Origin: Ruminococcus sp.
GTDB lineage: Bacteria > Bacillota_I > Bacilli_A > RF39 > UBA660
DNA length: 32,559 nucleotides
Direction: 5' to 3'
NCBI GenBank assembly: GCA_023663235.1
Contig: JAMPHW010000001.1
Span: 188,195-220,753 of the forward strand
Shown piece after piece: positions 1 through 8,047 of the stretch. The notes beneath the pieces were generated by a model. The model did not search any database. It saw only the letters and a list, made by a program, of their open reading frames with translations, and had not been told where the DNA came from. The position numbers were made by a program, and so were the translations under genes. Position 1 is the first letter of the stretch; each line of letters opens with the position of its first letter.

Positions 1-749
1 ATCAAGGAAAAGTATCAGAAGGACCACAAGCAACAGGAGAGGGAACACAAATAGGAACCAGCAAATTTAACGAACAAAATAATGATAACAAATATGTAGG
101 ATACTTTTATGAACAAGACCAAGTACATGGGTTAAAAGAGTCATCAACAATATATACCTATTTAAACGATTGGTTTGAAAGTTCAGGATTAAAATCAGAA
201 CAATACTATAATAAAATAGATATAAATGCAGGATTTTGTAATGATAGACAACCAAGCAGTAGTCAAGTAGAAATAGACGGAAACGGAGGCACTAGAACAG
301 CGGTGACATATTATGGAGCGTACATTCGGATAAGACCAGCCGGAAATGTTCCAACAGCAACATCGACAACAGTAAATCCGACGTTAAAATGTAGTAATTA
401 TTCAGATTTGTATACATATATTAAGGCAATACAAGGAAATAGAGAATTAGTCAACCCTGTAGGTTTAATAACGGTTGATGAGGCAAGTTTTGCAGGTATG
501 GTATATGGTTTTGTAAATCAGACCTCTACAAACTATTTGTATACTAATATGCCTTATTGGACTATGACTTCAAATCGTTTTGTTGATAACATTGCACATG
601 TATTTGCTATTTGGACAGAAGGATATATTTCACGTGATGGTGGAACTGTAAGCTATAATAATGGAGTAAGACCAGTAATTAATATTTGTTCAGATGTCAC
701 TTTAACAGGAGATGGGACTGTTAATTCACCTTATCAAGTATTAGATTAA
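1..749 (+). CDS. Surface protein with C-type-lectin-like tail, 3' part (5' end outside window)
   Basis: The frame is open from base 3 to the TAA at 747-749, so the true start lies outside the window; an ATG inside (303) is not the start. The visible 248 residues align well by eye with the C-terminal half of the protein at 13629-15026: both share an INAGFC(N/G)DRQ block, a Cys-containing NxSDLYTY block, a YWT motif, an A-x-VF motif, GVRPVIN or GIRPVIN, and a closing SDV..TGDGT..PY. This layout resembles the FGE/C-type-lectin fold group that includes DUF6273. The role is unknown; by comparison with the paralogue it is probably anchored by an N-terminal membrane segment and exposed outside the cell. 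The stretch between VF and GVRP is the least conserved part. Confidence 0.8.
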   Translation, partial: QGKVSEGPQATGEGTQIGTSKFNEQNNDNKYVGYFYEQDQVHGLKESSTIYTYLNDWFESSGLKSEQYYNKIDINAGFCNDRQPSSSQVEIDGNGGTRTAVTYYGAYIRIRPAGNVPTATSTTVNPTLKCSNYSDLYTYIKAIQGNRELVNPVGLITVDEASFAGMVYGFVNQTSTNYLYTNMPYWTMTSNRFVDNIAHVFAIWTEGYISRDGGTVSYNNGVRPVINICSDVTLTGDGTVNSPYQVLD

Positions 750-782
750 ATTGTAAATTAAATGTCCTTTTAAGTAGTTTTA

Positions 783-811
783 TTGACTTTAAAAAACTTG
801 TTTAGTATTAT
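783..811 (+). promoter_or_regulatory. Promoter TTGACT-17-TATTAT
   Basis: The -35 box TTGACT (783-788) and -10 box TATTAT (806-811) are separated by exactly 17 bases. Transcription would begin near 818, just upstream of the next gene's start at 833. Confidence 0.7.
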
Positions 812-832
812 TGATATTAGGATGTGAAGTTT

Positions 833-1585
833 ATGGGATTTATTCAAGATATAGTAAAAACAGTAGTTGATACGGGAAAGAAAGCAATACAAGCTGAGGT
901 TAAAGAACAAACAGAAAATACAATAGAGACAGTTTCTAATAAAGTTACCTCAACAATTAATGATGTAGGGGATAAATTCCAAAATAATGTTAAGACTTCT
1001 ATTGATAATATTGGTAATAGTACCGTAAATGATAATGTTGGAACTCAAACTATTAATAATCAAAGTTATAATAATACAGTCGTTCCTAATAATGTAATGC
1101 CACAAAATAATGGGGTTATTTCCAATGGAGTTAATCAAGTAACAAATAATATTCCAGTAAATAATCAACCTAATAATAGTCAAGTAGTTAATGGTGATAG
1201 TAAATCTATTGCTTCTGATGTAGCCAATATTTTAGAGAAAAAAGATATTATGAATAGAGATGAGTTATCTAATAATGCTAGTATTTTAGAAAAAGGAATT
1301 GTTGATAAAATAAATGAGGCGACAGACGCTATTAATACCTTTTATAATAAAGATACAACTTTAAATGATAATACACAGGATTTAGCAGGGGCTTTTGAAC
1401 ATTTAATGAAAGCTACAAGTAATATTGGAACTGCAACAGATAATGAGGTTGGAAAAGCAATTAATCAGGCTGTTCAAGACAATCCAGGCTTTAATGAAGG
1501 TTTAGCAGAACTTAATAAAGAAAGCTCTCAAATTATTGATAAAATTCAAGATGGAATAAATGAGTATAAAGACATAAATAATTAA
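833..1585 (+). CDS. Asn-rich helical protein of unknown function
   Basis: This is a 250-residue protein that I do not recognise. The N-terminal 70 residues look like an amphipathic, lipid-binding-style helix rich in Val, Lys, Thr and Asp. Residues about 65-120 are a low-complexity Asn/Val/Gln/Pro linker, and the remainder is predicted mainly helical. No signal peptide or membrane segment is visible. ATG 833 is preferred because AGGA sits 10 bases upstream; the GTG at 824 is only about 6 bases from the predicted transcription start. The gene is followed at 21 bases by the UbiB-like gene and probably shares its transcript. Confidence 0.75.
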   Translation: MGFIQDIVKTVVDTGKKAIQAEVKEQTENTIETVSNKVTSTINDVGDKFQNNVKTSIDNIGNSTVNDNVGTQTINNQSYNNTVVPNNVMPQNNGVISNGVNQVTNNIPVNNQPNNSQVVNGDSKSIASDVANILEKKDIMNRDELSNNASILEKGIVDKINEATDAINTFYNKDTTLNDNTQDLAGAFEHLMKATSNIGTATDNEVGKAINQAVQDNPGFNEGLAELNKESSQIIDKIQDGINEYKDINN

Positions 1586-1606
1586 ATTGTTAGGGGATAA
1601 TGGTTG

Positions 1607-3073
1607 ATGAGATTATATTTAGAAGTATTTAAATTATTATTAAATAAACTTAAAGGTGAAAGTAATGGCGAAGCAATAAAGAAGTTTGCTTTAAATATGG
1701 GGATAGTTTATATTAAACTGGCTCAAATTCTTGCTACTCAAAATTTTGGTAATTTATTTACAGAAGATGACCGTCAAAAACTCTCAAGTATATGTGATGA
1801 TTGTAATCCGATTAGTTATGAGGAAATAGAAGAAATATTAAAAAGAGAGTATAAAACGGATTTGGATAATATATTTAGTTTTATAGAAAAAGTTCCTGCT
1901 GGTTCAGCTTCAGTTTCACAAGTACATAGAGCGATACTTAAAAGTGGAGAAGAAGTTGCAATAAAAATAAAAAGGCAAGATATTACTCAAACTGTTGAAG
2001 ATGATTTAAACAGAATAAGGAATTTAATACATATATTAGGTAGAATAGTTAATTTTAGAAATTTTGTTGGTAGTGACCATGCTTTAGATTTATATTTAAA
2101 TTGGATAAAAGAAGAAATTGATTTTAGACATGAAATGGAAAACATTAAAATTTATTATGGTTTTGCATGTAATGTTAATGGAAAATTTCCTGATAGCAAG
2201 TTAATTAGAGTTCCTAAGCTTTATCCAGAATATTGTACAGATAATGTAATAGTGATGGAATTTATTAAAGGTCCTACTATTAGTAAATTAGATTTAAACG
2301 AAGAAAATAAAGAAAGAATTTTACTTGCAATTAATAGTTATATAAAAGCAAGCTTTTGGGCTTTATTTAATGATAAAACGGTTGTATATCATTGCGATCC
2401 TCATGTAGGTAATTTAGTAATTGATGATGATGGTAATATTTGTTTTTTAGACATGGGATTATTATATGCATTAAATGAACATGAAACTAATTTATGTAGA
2501 GAGTTTTTCTTAACTGCTTATTCTGGTAACTATGAGAAATTATATAGTTTACTTGTTGGATATGGAGATTTGAGCGAAAGAGAAAAAGAAATATTTAAAC
2601 TTGATTGTAAAAGATATTGCGCGGAAGCTCAATCTAAAGATGTAACACATTATTTTATGGATTTAGTTGGTGCTTTTACAAAATGTGAACTTAATCCACC
2701 AACTTTTTTATTTTATATGGCTAAAGCTTTTATTTGTCTTAATGGAATAAGTCATTTTATCGGGAATGATGGTACTGCTTTAGAATTACTTGGAGAGCAA
2801 ACTATAGAGTTTATGATTAATAGGAGTATTGATGATTTAATACAAATAGCAAAAGATACAGTTAGATTAGCTCCAACCGTTTTCGGTGATGCAGTAGAGT
2901 ATGGAACTTCAAAAGCTTTAACTAAATTAGTATTTGAAACAGATGATGAAGTAAGAGCTAATTTTAGAAAAACTTTAGAAGATTTTCAGGAAATGTTAGC
3001 TTTATTAAAATTAGCAGATAAAGACTCTTTTGGAAGAGTAAGAAAAAATAATAGTGGCAATTTAAATAATTAA
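1607..3073 (+). CDS. UbiB/ABC1 (AarF) family atypical kinase-like protein
   Basis: The protein has 488 residues. It shows the ABC1/UbiB landmarks in order: a KLAQ motif (about residue 36) where the family has KxGQ, a PAGSASVSQVH loop (about 96) equivalent to the Ala-rich nucleotide loop, the VAIK lysine (about 117), HCDPHVGN (about 262) for the HxDxHxGN catalytic loop, and LDMG (about 281) for the DFG-like metal motif. In proteobacteria and mitochondria the family supports quinone synthesis; in low-GC Gram-positives its role is uncertain. ATG 1607 is chosen over TTG 1604 because AGGGGAT lies 8 bases upstream. No clear C-terminal membrane helices are visible. The Gly-to-Ala change in KxGQ is notable. 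Confidence 0.88.
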   Translation: MRLYLEVFKLLLNKLKGESNGEAIKKFALNMGIVYIKLAQILATQNFGNLFTEDDRQKLSSICDDCNPISYEEIEEILKREYKTDLDNIFSFIEKVPAGSASVSQVHRAILKSGEEVAIKIKRQDITQTVEDDLNRIRNLIHILGRIVNFRNFVGSDHALDLYLNWIKEEIDFRHEMENIKIYYGFACNVNGKFPDSKLIRVPKLYPEYCTDNVIVMEFIKGPTISKLDLNEENKERILLAINSYIKASFWALFNDKTVVYHCDPHVGNLVIDDDGNICFLDMGLLYALNEHETNLCREFFLTAYSGNYEKLYSLLVGYGDLSEREKEIFKLDCKRYCAEAQSKDVTHYFMDLVGAFTKCELNPPTFLFYMAKAFICLNGISHFIGNDGTALELLGEQTIEFMINRSIDDLIQIAKDTVRLAPTVFGDAVEYGTSKALTKLVFETDDEVRANFRKTLEDFQEMLALLKLADKDSFGRVRKNNSGNLNN

Positions 3074-3107
3074 AGAAAAAACTGTCGTAATTTAAGATAA
3101 TATAAGA

Positions 3108-3113
3108 TATAAT
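3108..3113 (+). promoter_or_regulatory. -10 box TATAAT very close to the PAP2 start
   Basis: TATAAT is preceded by no strong -35. It ends 6 bases before the GTG at 3120 and 9 bases before the ATG at 3123, so a transcript starting 7-8 bases downstream would have essentially no 5' UTR. Confidence 0.5.
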
Positions 3114-3119
3114 TATTAA

Positions 3120-3719
3120 GTGATGATTATGATAGTATTTTGTTTTATTATTAGTTTAATTTTATTTTTTATATGGACTTTTTATATGAAAAAAGATAAA
3201 TTTAAAAATTTAGATGATAAAATATATAATTTTTTAGTGATAAAAGAGCCCTTTACAACATTTTTTAGAATTATAACTAACATTGGTAGTGCTTGGTTTT
3301 TAATTATAAGTTCGATAATAATTATAGTAAATTTAAGAAATAAATTAGCTATTATTATGGGAATATTTATGTTATTTGAATGGGGCTTAAATGCTTTAAT
3401 AAAAAGAATAATAAGAAGAGATAGACCAAATATTAAAAGGCTTGTTAAGGAAACAGGATATAGTTATCCTTCAGGGCATACGATGAGCTCTACTTGTTTT
3501 TATAGTTTTTTATTTATATTAGTTTTAAATAGTCCAATGATAGCTAGTTTAAAAATACTTTTAATGATTATATTAATTTTAAATATTTTTATGGTAGCAT
3601 TAAGTCGAATTTATTTAGGGGTTCATTATTTTAGCGATATTGTAGGAGCAGTACTTATTTCTTTAAGTATAGTTATAATTTATGTCTACTTTGTGTATGA
3701 TATTTTAAATATTTTTTAA
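3120..3719 (+). CDS. PAP2-family membrane phosphatase
   Basis: This is a 199-residue integral membrane protein with about five hydrophobic segments. The three PAP2 (type 2 phosphatidic acid phosphatase) motifs are complete: KRIIRRDRP (about residue 93), YPSGHT (about 116) and SRIYLGVHYFSD (about 161). The catalytic His residues lie in motifs 2 and 3. The family removes phosphate from lipid phosphates or undecaprenyl diphosphate at the outer membrane face. The neighbouring LCP gene, which transfers undecaprenyl-linked polymers, makes a lipid-carrier recycling role plausible, but substrate cannot be read from sequence. The start could be GTG 3120, ATG 3123 or ATG 3129; no Shine-Dalgarno is visible upstream of any of them. 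Confidence 0.88.
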   Translation: MMIMIVFCFIISLILFFIWTFYMKKDKFKNLDDKIYNFLVIKEPFTTFFRIITNIGSAWFLIISSIIIIVNLRNKLAIIMGIFMLFEWGLNALIKRIIRRDRPNIKRLVKETGYSYPSGHTMSSTCFYSFLFILVLNSPMIASLKILLMIILILNIFMVALSRIYLGVHYFSDIVGAVLISLSIVIIYVYFVYDILNIF

Positions 3720-3744
3720 CAACAAATTAAAAGCATGCTATAAT
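3716..3744 (+). promoter_or_regulatory. Promoter TTAACA-17-TATAAT for the LCP gene
   Basis: The -35 TTAACA (3716-3721), which overlaps the PAP2 stop, and the -10 TATAAT (3739-3744) are 17 bases apart. The predicted transcription start at about 3751-3752 coincides with the ATG at 3752, indicating a leaderless mRNA. Confidence 0.7.
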
Positions 3745-3751
3745 TATAGTG

Positions 3752-5185
3752 ATGTTTATGATAAAGAATGAAAATAATAAGAAAAGAAAAATATTACCTT
3801 TTTTTAAATATCTAACAGTAGTAATGGTTTTACTTACGCTTATTACTTTAGGCTTATTTAAATTTATTAATGTACTACCTAATGAATATTTATTTATCTT
3901 ATTTATTCTTTTAGGTATTTTTACAGTATTTATATCATCTTTGATTTTAACTAGAAGAGGAGTTAGAAAAAGAGTCATTGGAACGCTTTTATCGCTTATA
4001 TATATTGTTTTTTTAGTTGTAGTAATAGTTTATGAAATTAACACAATTGGATTTTTAAAAAGAGTGGGATATCATAATTATAAAACAGAAAATTATAGTA
4101 TTTTGGTTTTAAAGGAAAATAGATACCAAGAATTAAAAGATTTAGATAAGAAGAAAATAGGTAGTTTAGAGTTTAAAACTGAAGGAATTAAGAAAGCTAA
4201 AGATAAAACTTTAAAAAAAATAGAGCCAGAATTTATTACATATGATGATATAGGAGATTTAAAAGAAAAATTTTTAAAAAAAGAGATAGATGGTATTTTA
4301 ATTGAGAATTCAATGTTAGCGATATTAACAGAAGATAACGAGGAACTTGCTAGTAGTTATAAAGTTATATATGATTTTGCTATTGATGTAGAAACTAAAG
4401 ATATAACTAAAAATGTTGATATTACAAATGATGCTTTTAATGTTTATATTTCAGGAATAGATACTTATGGTGCAGTATCTAGTGTGGCTAGAAGTGATGT
4501 TAATATGGTTGTTTCTATTAATCCTAAAACAAAAAAGGTTTTAATTACATCGGTTCCAAGAGATTATTATATTGAGCTTGATGGTAAAGGAAAAGATAAA
4601 TTAACACATGCAGGTATTTATGGAGTAGAAACTAGTGTTAAAGCATTAGAAGATTTATTAGATATTAAAATAAATTATTATTTAAAAGTTAATTTTACAT
4701 CGCTTGTAGATACAGTTAATGCCTTAGGTGGAGTGGAAGTTAATTCTAATTATGCTTTTACATCACGAGATGGTTATCGTTATAAAAAGGGTTATAATAA
4801 ATTAAATGGAGAAGAGGCTTTGTCTTTTGTTAGAGAACGTAAAGCTTTTGATGGTGGGGATAGAATTAGAATTGAGAATCAAGGCTTAATGTTAGAAGCT
4901 TTAATAAATAAAGCTCTTAGTCCATCGATAATTACAAAGTATAATTCATTATTAAAAACATTAGGTAAATCATTTTTAACTAATATTGATATAAAAGATA
5001 TTACGGAGTTTATAAAAGAGCAGATTAATGATATGAGTTCATGGGAGATAGAAGCTTATTCTTTAGATGGATATGATGATTATGATTATACCTATTCTTA
5101 TCAAGGTGCTAAATTATATATTATGAGGCCTAATAATGAAACTGTAATAAATGCCCAAAATAAAATAAAGGAAATATTTGAATGA
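3752..5185 (+). CDS. LytR-CpsA-Psr (LCP) family cell-wall polymer ligase
   Basis: The protein has 477 residues. Three hydrophobic segments lie in the first 100 residues, rather than the usual single anchor. A roughly 130-residue extracellular region follows, then the LCP catalytic domain (about 228-390). It shows the family's charged residues: RSDVNM, SVPRD, the RERK motif and GGDRIRIENQ. LCP enzymes transfer undecaprenyl-diphosphate-linked glycopolymers to peptidoglycan. The region between anchor and LCP domain resembles the accessory domain seen in some LytR proteins; that is an impression only. ATG 3752 is preferred over GTG 3749 because it falls on the predicted transcription start. The gene is convergent with the metallophosphoesterase gene. 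Confidence 0.9.
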   Translation: MFMIKNENNKKRKILPFFKYLTVVMVLLTLITLGLFKFINVLPNEYLFILFILLGIFTVFISSLILTRRGVRKRVIGTLLSLIYIVFLVVVIVYEINTIGFLKRVGYHNYKTENYSILVLKENRYQELKDLDKKKIGSLEFKTEGIKKAKDKTLKKIEPEFITYDDIGDLKEKFLKKEIDGILIENSMLAILTEDNEELASSYKVIYDFAIDVETKDITKNVDITNDAFNVYISGIDTYGAVSSVARSDVNMVVSINPKTKKVLITSVPRDYYIELDGKGKDKLTHAGIYGVETSVKALEDLLDIKINYYLKVNFTSLVDTVNALGGVEVNSNYAFTSRDGYRYKKGYNKLNGEEALSFVRERKAFDGGDRIRIENQGLMLEALINKALSPSIITKYNSLLKTLGKSFLTNIDIKDITEFIKEQINDMSSWEIEAYSLDGYDDYDYTYSYQGAKLYIMRPNNETVINAQNKIKEIFE

Positions 5186-5196
5186 TATTTCCTTTT
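5168..5196. terminator. Bidirectional intrinsic terminator
   Basis: The perfect 10-base stem AAGGAAATAT / ATATTTCCTT has a 7-base loop and T/A runs on both sides. It overlaps the stop codons of the convergent genes ending at 5185 and 5195, so it probably serves both. Confidence 0.8.
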
Positions 5197-5995
5197 AACT
5201 ATTATATAAACGATATAGGGTAATAGATGGTTTATTAAATAGTCTTAGTTTTAAATTAGTAGTTCCAAGACCATTAGAAATATATAACTTGGAACTATTT
5301 ATTTCATAATAACTATCAAGATAACTTTTAGCTCCTTCAGTTTTTATTAAGCCACCTATAAAAGGAATTCTTATTTGACCGCCTAGTGAGTGACCTGCAA
5401 AAACAAGAGACGTATTATCTAACTTTTTTATAGTATCAGGATAGTGAGTTAGAGTAATATTAAAATAATCATTATTATATAATTCCATATTATCGGTATT
5501 AGTTAAACCAATAAAGTTTAAAGGTGTAGAACTATTATTATAGACTAATTTATTAGAGTTATCTAAAAGAATAAAATAACTTTTATTTAAGATTTCTTCA
5601 TAAGTACTTAAATATTTCTGATCATTATCACCAATGATAGCAAATTTATAAAGTTTAGCCTTTATATTACTTAATTCATTAATTACTTCTTCACTGGTTT
5701 CATTTTTAATATCATCATAACTAAATAAGTCACCTGTAAAAATAATGATATCAGCGTTTAACTCATTTAATTTAGTTACAACTTCTTTTAGAGTATCTTT
5801 ATTGGTAGTACTTCCATATAATAAGTCTGAGAAATGAGCTATTTTAAAACCATTATAATCAGCACTTAAAGTTTCTGTATATATAGGTATTTCATTAACT
5901 TTTAAACCAACAGTATTAATATATCTAGCATCTAAATAAATTAAGACAAAAATAATTATTAAACATAAAAATATTTTAAGAGCAACTTTTTTCAT
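5195..5995 (-). CDS. Metallophosphoesterase-fold protein with altered metal ligands
   Basis: The protein has 266 residues: an N-terminal membrane anchor (about 5-25), then a calcineurin-like phosphoesterase fold related to YkuE/YaeI enzymes. The motifs are recognisable but changed. DLH is DLL (FSDLLYGS, about residue 57). GD is kept (TGDLF). GNHD is GDND (about 122). LTHYP is kept. GHTHGGQ is GHSLGGQ (about 201), followed by IRIPFIGG as in the active family. Three expected metal or phosphate ligands (His, Asn/His and His) are therefore absent. It may be a pseudoenzyme or use a different metal site. The start ATG has AGGTG 6 bases upstream, and the gene lies 7 bases after the CPBP gene, so the two are probably co-transcribed. 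Confidence 0.82.
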   Translation of the reverse strand: MKKVALKIFLCLIIIFVLIYLDARYINTVGLKVNEIPIYTETLSADYNGFKIAHFSDLLYGSTTNKDTLKEVVTKLNELNADIIIFTGDLFSYDDIKNETSEEVINELSNIKAKLYKFAIIGDNDQKYLSTYEEILNKSYFILLDNSNKLVYNNSSTPLNFIGLTNTDNMELYNNDYFNITLTHYPDTIKKLDNTSLVFAGHSLGGQIRIPFIGGLIKTEGAKSYLDSYYEINSSKLYISNGLGTTNLKLRLFNKPSITLYRLYNS

Positions 5996-6002
5996 ATTAC
6001 AC

Positions 6003-6704
6003 CTAGAATAATAGTATTAGTAGGACACACATTCCGTTATGAATAACATGGGCTAGGGTAGATGTGTAAATGTTATTAGTTTCGTACATTGCTTTACCAA
6101 AGAAGAAACCTAGGGCACCATAAGGAATAATAAATAATAATCCTAAAAGGCTAAAATCTGTTAAAATATGAGCTGCACCAAATATTAGGCCAGTAAATAA
6201 TGCAAAAGTGTACCATTTATCAAAGCCTTTTTGGAAAGAAGCTCTAAAAGTTATTTCTTCAATTAAAGGCCCTACAAAAACCATGGTTATAATATTACTT
6301 ATAGGGTAGTTAGTTAATAATTCTCTATTAGCGCTTTCATTTGCAGCAATGTTACCGACAATCATTGTTATAATTAAGTTACTAATAATCATGACTCCTA
6401 AACCAATAAGCCAATTTCTAAAAGCAACATTAATATTATCTTTTTTGAATTCTTTAAAGTCTTTTATTAGTCTTTTGTGATAGAAAATAAATAAAACAAT
6501 TAATAAGATAAGATAAGTACAAAGCTGAGATGCTTCAGCGATAAACTGATTATTACTTTTATAATATTCACCTAGAAAATAGGCTGCGATGTTAGCTGTA
6601 AGAATATATAAAAGAATAGTTCCAAATCCTTTAAAAATTTCAATGGTTTTAGTTTTTATTTTATCGAATTTTGTTATAGTTTCAATATCTTTTTCTTTTT
6701 CCAT
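6003..6704 (-). CDS. CPBP-family intramembrane metalloprotease (Abi/Rce1-like)
   Basis: This is a roughly 233-residue polytopic membrane protein. It has the CPBP motifs EEITFR (motif 1, EExxxR, about residue 146), a His in GAAHILTD (motif 2, about 178) and HVIHNG (motif 3, about 218). The family includes CAAX-type proteases and bacteriocin-immunity proteins; the substrate is unknown. ATG 6704 has GAGTG 6 bases upstream; an in-frame GTG at 6713 is an alternative. It is the first gene of a two-gene minus-strand operon with the metallophosphoesterase. Confidence 0.85.
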   Translation of the reverse strand: MEKEKDIETITKFDKIKTKTIEIFKGFGTILLYILTANIAAYFLGEYYKSNNQFIAEASQLCTYLILLIVLFIFYHKRLIKDFKEFKKDNINVAFRNWLIGLGVMIISNLIITMIVGNIAANESANRELLTNYPISNIITMVFVGPLIEEITFRASFQKGFDKWYTFALFTGLIFGAAHILTDFSLLGLLFIIPYGALGFFFGKAMYETNNIYTSTLAHVIHNGMCVLLILLF

Positions 6705-6884
6705 TTTAATCACTCTGTTTCTAATGATAAATATATCAAAAAAGATTGGTTAAGACAAGTCTTTTTAAGAATTATAAACTTAAAGAATTGAGTTCTGTCT
6801 TAAAATTATATGATAAAATTGTAATATTTATTTGTTATTATACACTTTCTTTTCGATTAATTTACAAAAATGTATTGGGTAGTG

Positions 6885-6913
6885 TTGATATTTTAAAAAA
6901 AATTAGTTATAAT
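6885..6913 (+). promoter_or_regulatory. Promoter TTGATA-17-TATAAT of the pilin-like operon
   Basis: TTGATA (6885-6890) and TATAAT (6908-6913) are 17 bases apart. This places the transcript start near 6920, followed by a strong AAAGGAGG at 6928-6935. An open frame running upstream from TTG 6746 precedes this promoter and is therefore not part of the gene. The rest of 6714-6884 shows nothing that I recognise. Confidence 0.8.
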
Positions 6914-6946
6914 AATTTATATAATATAAAGGAGGAATTGAAATAT

Positions 6947-7228
6947 ATGAAAGAAGCAACAGGTGAATTAAATATGACAGTTATTACCGTTGTTGCAATA
7001 GCAGCGGTTGCGGCATTCTTCTATGCCTTTGTTTGGCCTAGCATTAAAACAACTATTAATAGAAGTACAATATGTGCATCTTCTTGGGGTTGTAGTAATT
7101 GTGATGGTAAGAATTGTACTTGTAGTTATTGTGAAGATGGAGATATGGAATGTAATGATCCAAAAGAAATAAAATGTCCAGATCAATCTAATTCAGGTAC
7201 TACAACAGGAACAACTGTAACAAAATAA
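6947..7228 (+). CDS. Small Cys-rich pilin-like membrane protein 1
   Basis: The protein has 93 residues. The N-terminus MKEATGELNMT is followed immediately by one hydrophobic helix (about 12-33). A Cys-rich region (eight Cys around 43-83, several as CxxC) and a Ser/Thr/Gly tail follow. The short leader ending in Gly before a hydrophobic helix recalls class III/Flp-type prepilins, but no classical cleavage motif is certain. The paralogue directly downstream begins MKEASGELNLT. Start ATG 6947 is fixed by AAAGGAGG. The Cys content suggests an oxidised extracytoplasmic domain or metal binding. I do not recognise a named family. Confidence 0.75.
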   Translation: MKEATGELNMTVITVVAIAAVAAFFYAFVWPSIKTTINRSTICASSWGCSNCDGKNCTCSYCEDGDMECNDPKEIKCPDQSNSGTTTGTTVTK

Positions 7229-7247
7229 TAATAGGAGGTAGGAGAAA

Positions 7248-7502
7248 ATGAAAGAAGCATCAGGAGAACTTAATTTAACAGTAGTTGTAGTTATTGTTGT
7301 TGCTATGCTTGCTTTCTTTTTCTTTTCAATTTTATGGCCACAGATAAGAAATAATTTTGCTTCAAATACTAAATGTAATGAAGCGATATGTGGTGTCGAT
7401 GTAAATGGTAATAAAGTTCAACCTAAAAATGGTATGATAGAATGTTATTATCGTGATAAGAATAATCAAGCACATACTATTACGTGCGCTTGGAAGGGTT
7501 AA
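7248..7502 (+). CDS. Small pilin-like membrane protein 2
   Basis: The protein has 84 residues. It begins MKEASGELNLT, nearly the same as the protein upstream, and then has a Val/Phe-rich hydrophobic helix (about 12-32). A polar domain with four Cys (CNEAIC, MIEC, ITC) follows. AGGAGGTAGGAG lies directly upstream of the ATG. The gene sits 19 bases after the first pilin-like gene and 13 bases before the third. The repeated N-terminus suggests duplication of a structural subunit. Function is inferred only from architecture and neighbours. Confidence 0.75.
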   Translation: MKEASGELNLTVVVVIVVAMLAFFFFSILWPQIRNNFASNTKCNEAICGVDVNGNKVQPKNGMIECYYRDKNNQAHTITCAWKG

Positions 7503-7515
7503 TTGGTGATATTGG

Positions 7516-8037
7516 ATGAAAGAGTCAGTAGGTGGCGTATCCTTATTTAATATTGTAATAGTTTTTGTATTGCTTTTTACAGGTTATATAAGTTTATCAA
7601 TTAACTATTCTAAGGCATATAATGTCAAAAATGAGCTTTTAAATATTATAAAAAATCAGGGTGGTGTATGTACTTCTGATAGACCTAGTAACAATAATAA
7701 TTGTTACAATTTTGCTGAGCAAATTCAAGATTATTTTAAAGAATCTAGTTACAGAAGTACTGGTAACTGTAATACTAGTGATGGTTGGATTGGCTATTCA
7801 AGAAGTGGAGATTTACTTAGAGATGGAAAAAATTCAGCTTTTTGTGTTAAAGCAGTAAAACCTAAATCTAATACAGAACTTCCTAATGCTTTATATTATC
7901 AAATAAAAGTTTTTTATCAATTAGATTTACCAATTATTAATAGTTTGTTTGAATTTTCGATTTTTGGAGAAACTTCAAGAATATATAAGCCTAATGAATG
8001 TGAATATTTTAAAGATTCATATACTTGGTGTAAATAG
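7516..8037 (+). CDS. Pilin-like / TadE-like membrane protein 3
   Basis: The protein has 173 residues. MKESVGG precedes one hydrophobic helix (about 8-28), then an extended amphipathic helix (SKAYNVKNELLNIIKNQ) and a globular domain with several Cys. This resembles type IV-like minor pilins or TadE/TadF proteins in outline. A GGTGAT lies 5 bases upstream of the ATG. It shares layout and motifs (YSK..., a Y-Y-Q-x-x-x-F-Y-x-x-x-L-P-I block) with the next protein, showing that the two are paralogues. Confidence 0.72.
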   Translation: MKESVGGVSLFNIVIVFVLLFTGYISLSINYSKAYNVKNELLNIIKNQGGVCTSDRPSNNNNCYNFAEQIQDYFKESSYRSTGNCNTSDGWIGYSRSGDLLRDGKNSAFCVKAVKPKSNTELPNALYYQIKVFYQLDLPIINSLFEFSIFGETSRIYKPNECEYFKDSYTWCK

Positions 8038-8047
8038 AGGTGTTTAA

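Noticed and set aside
950-1183. Minus-strand ORF opposite the Asn-rich gene.
   Set aside because: It is a shadow of Asn-codon repeats (AAT read as ATT); there is no ribosome site and it is composition-driven.
6746-6946. N-terminal extension of the first pilin-like gene from TTG 6746.
   Set aside because: It lies upstream of, and across, a TTGATA-17-TATAAT promoter, and a strong AAAGGAGG fixes the start at ATG 6947.
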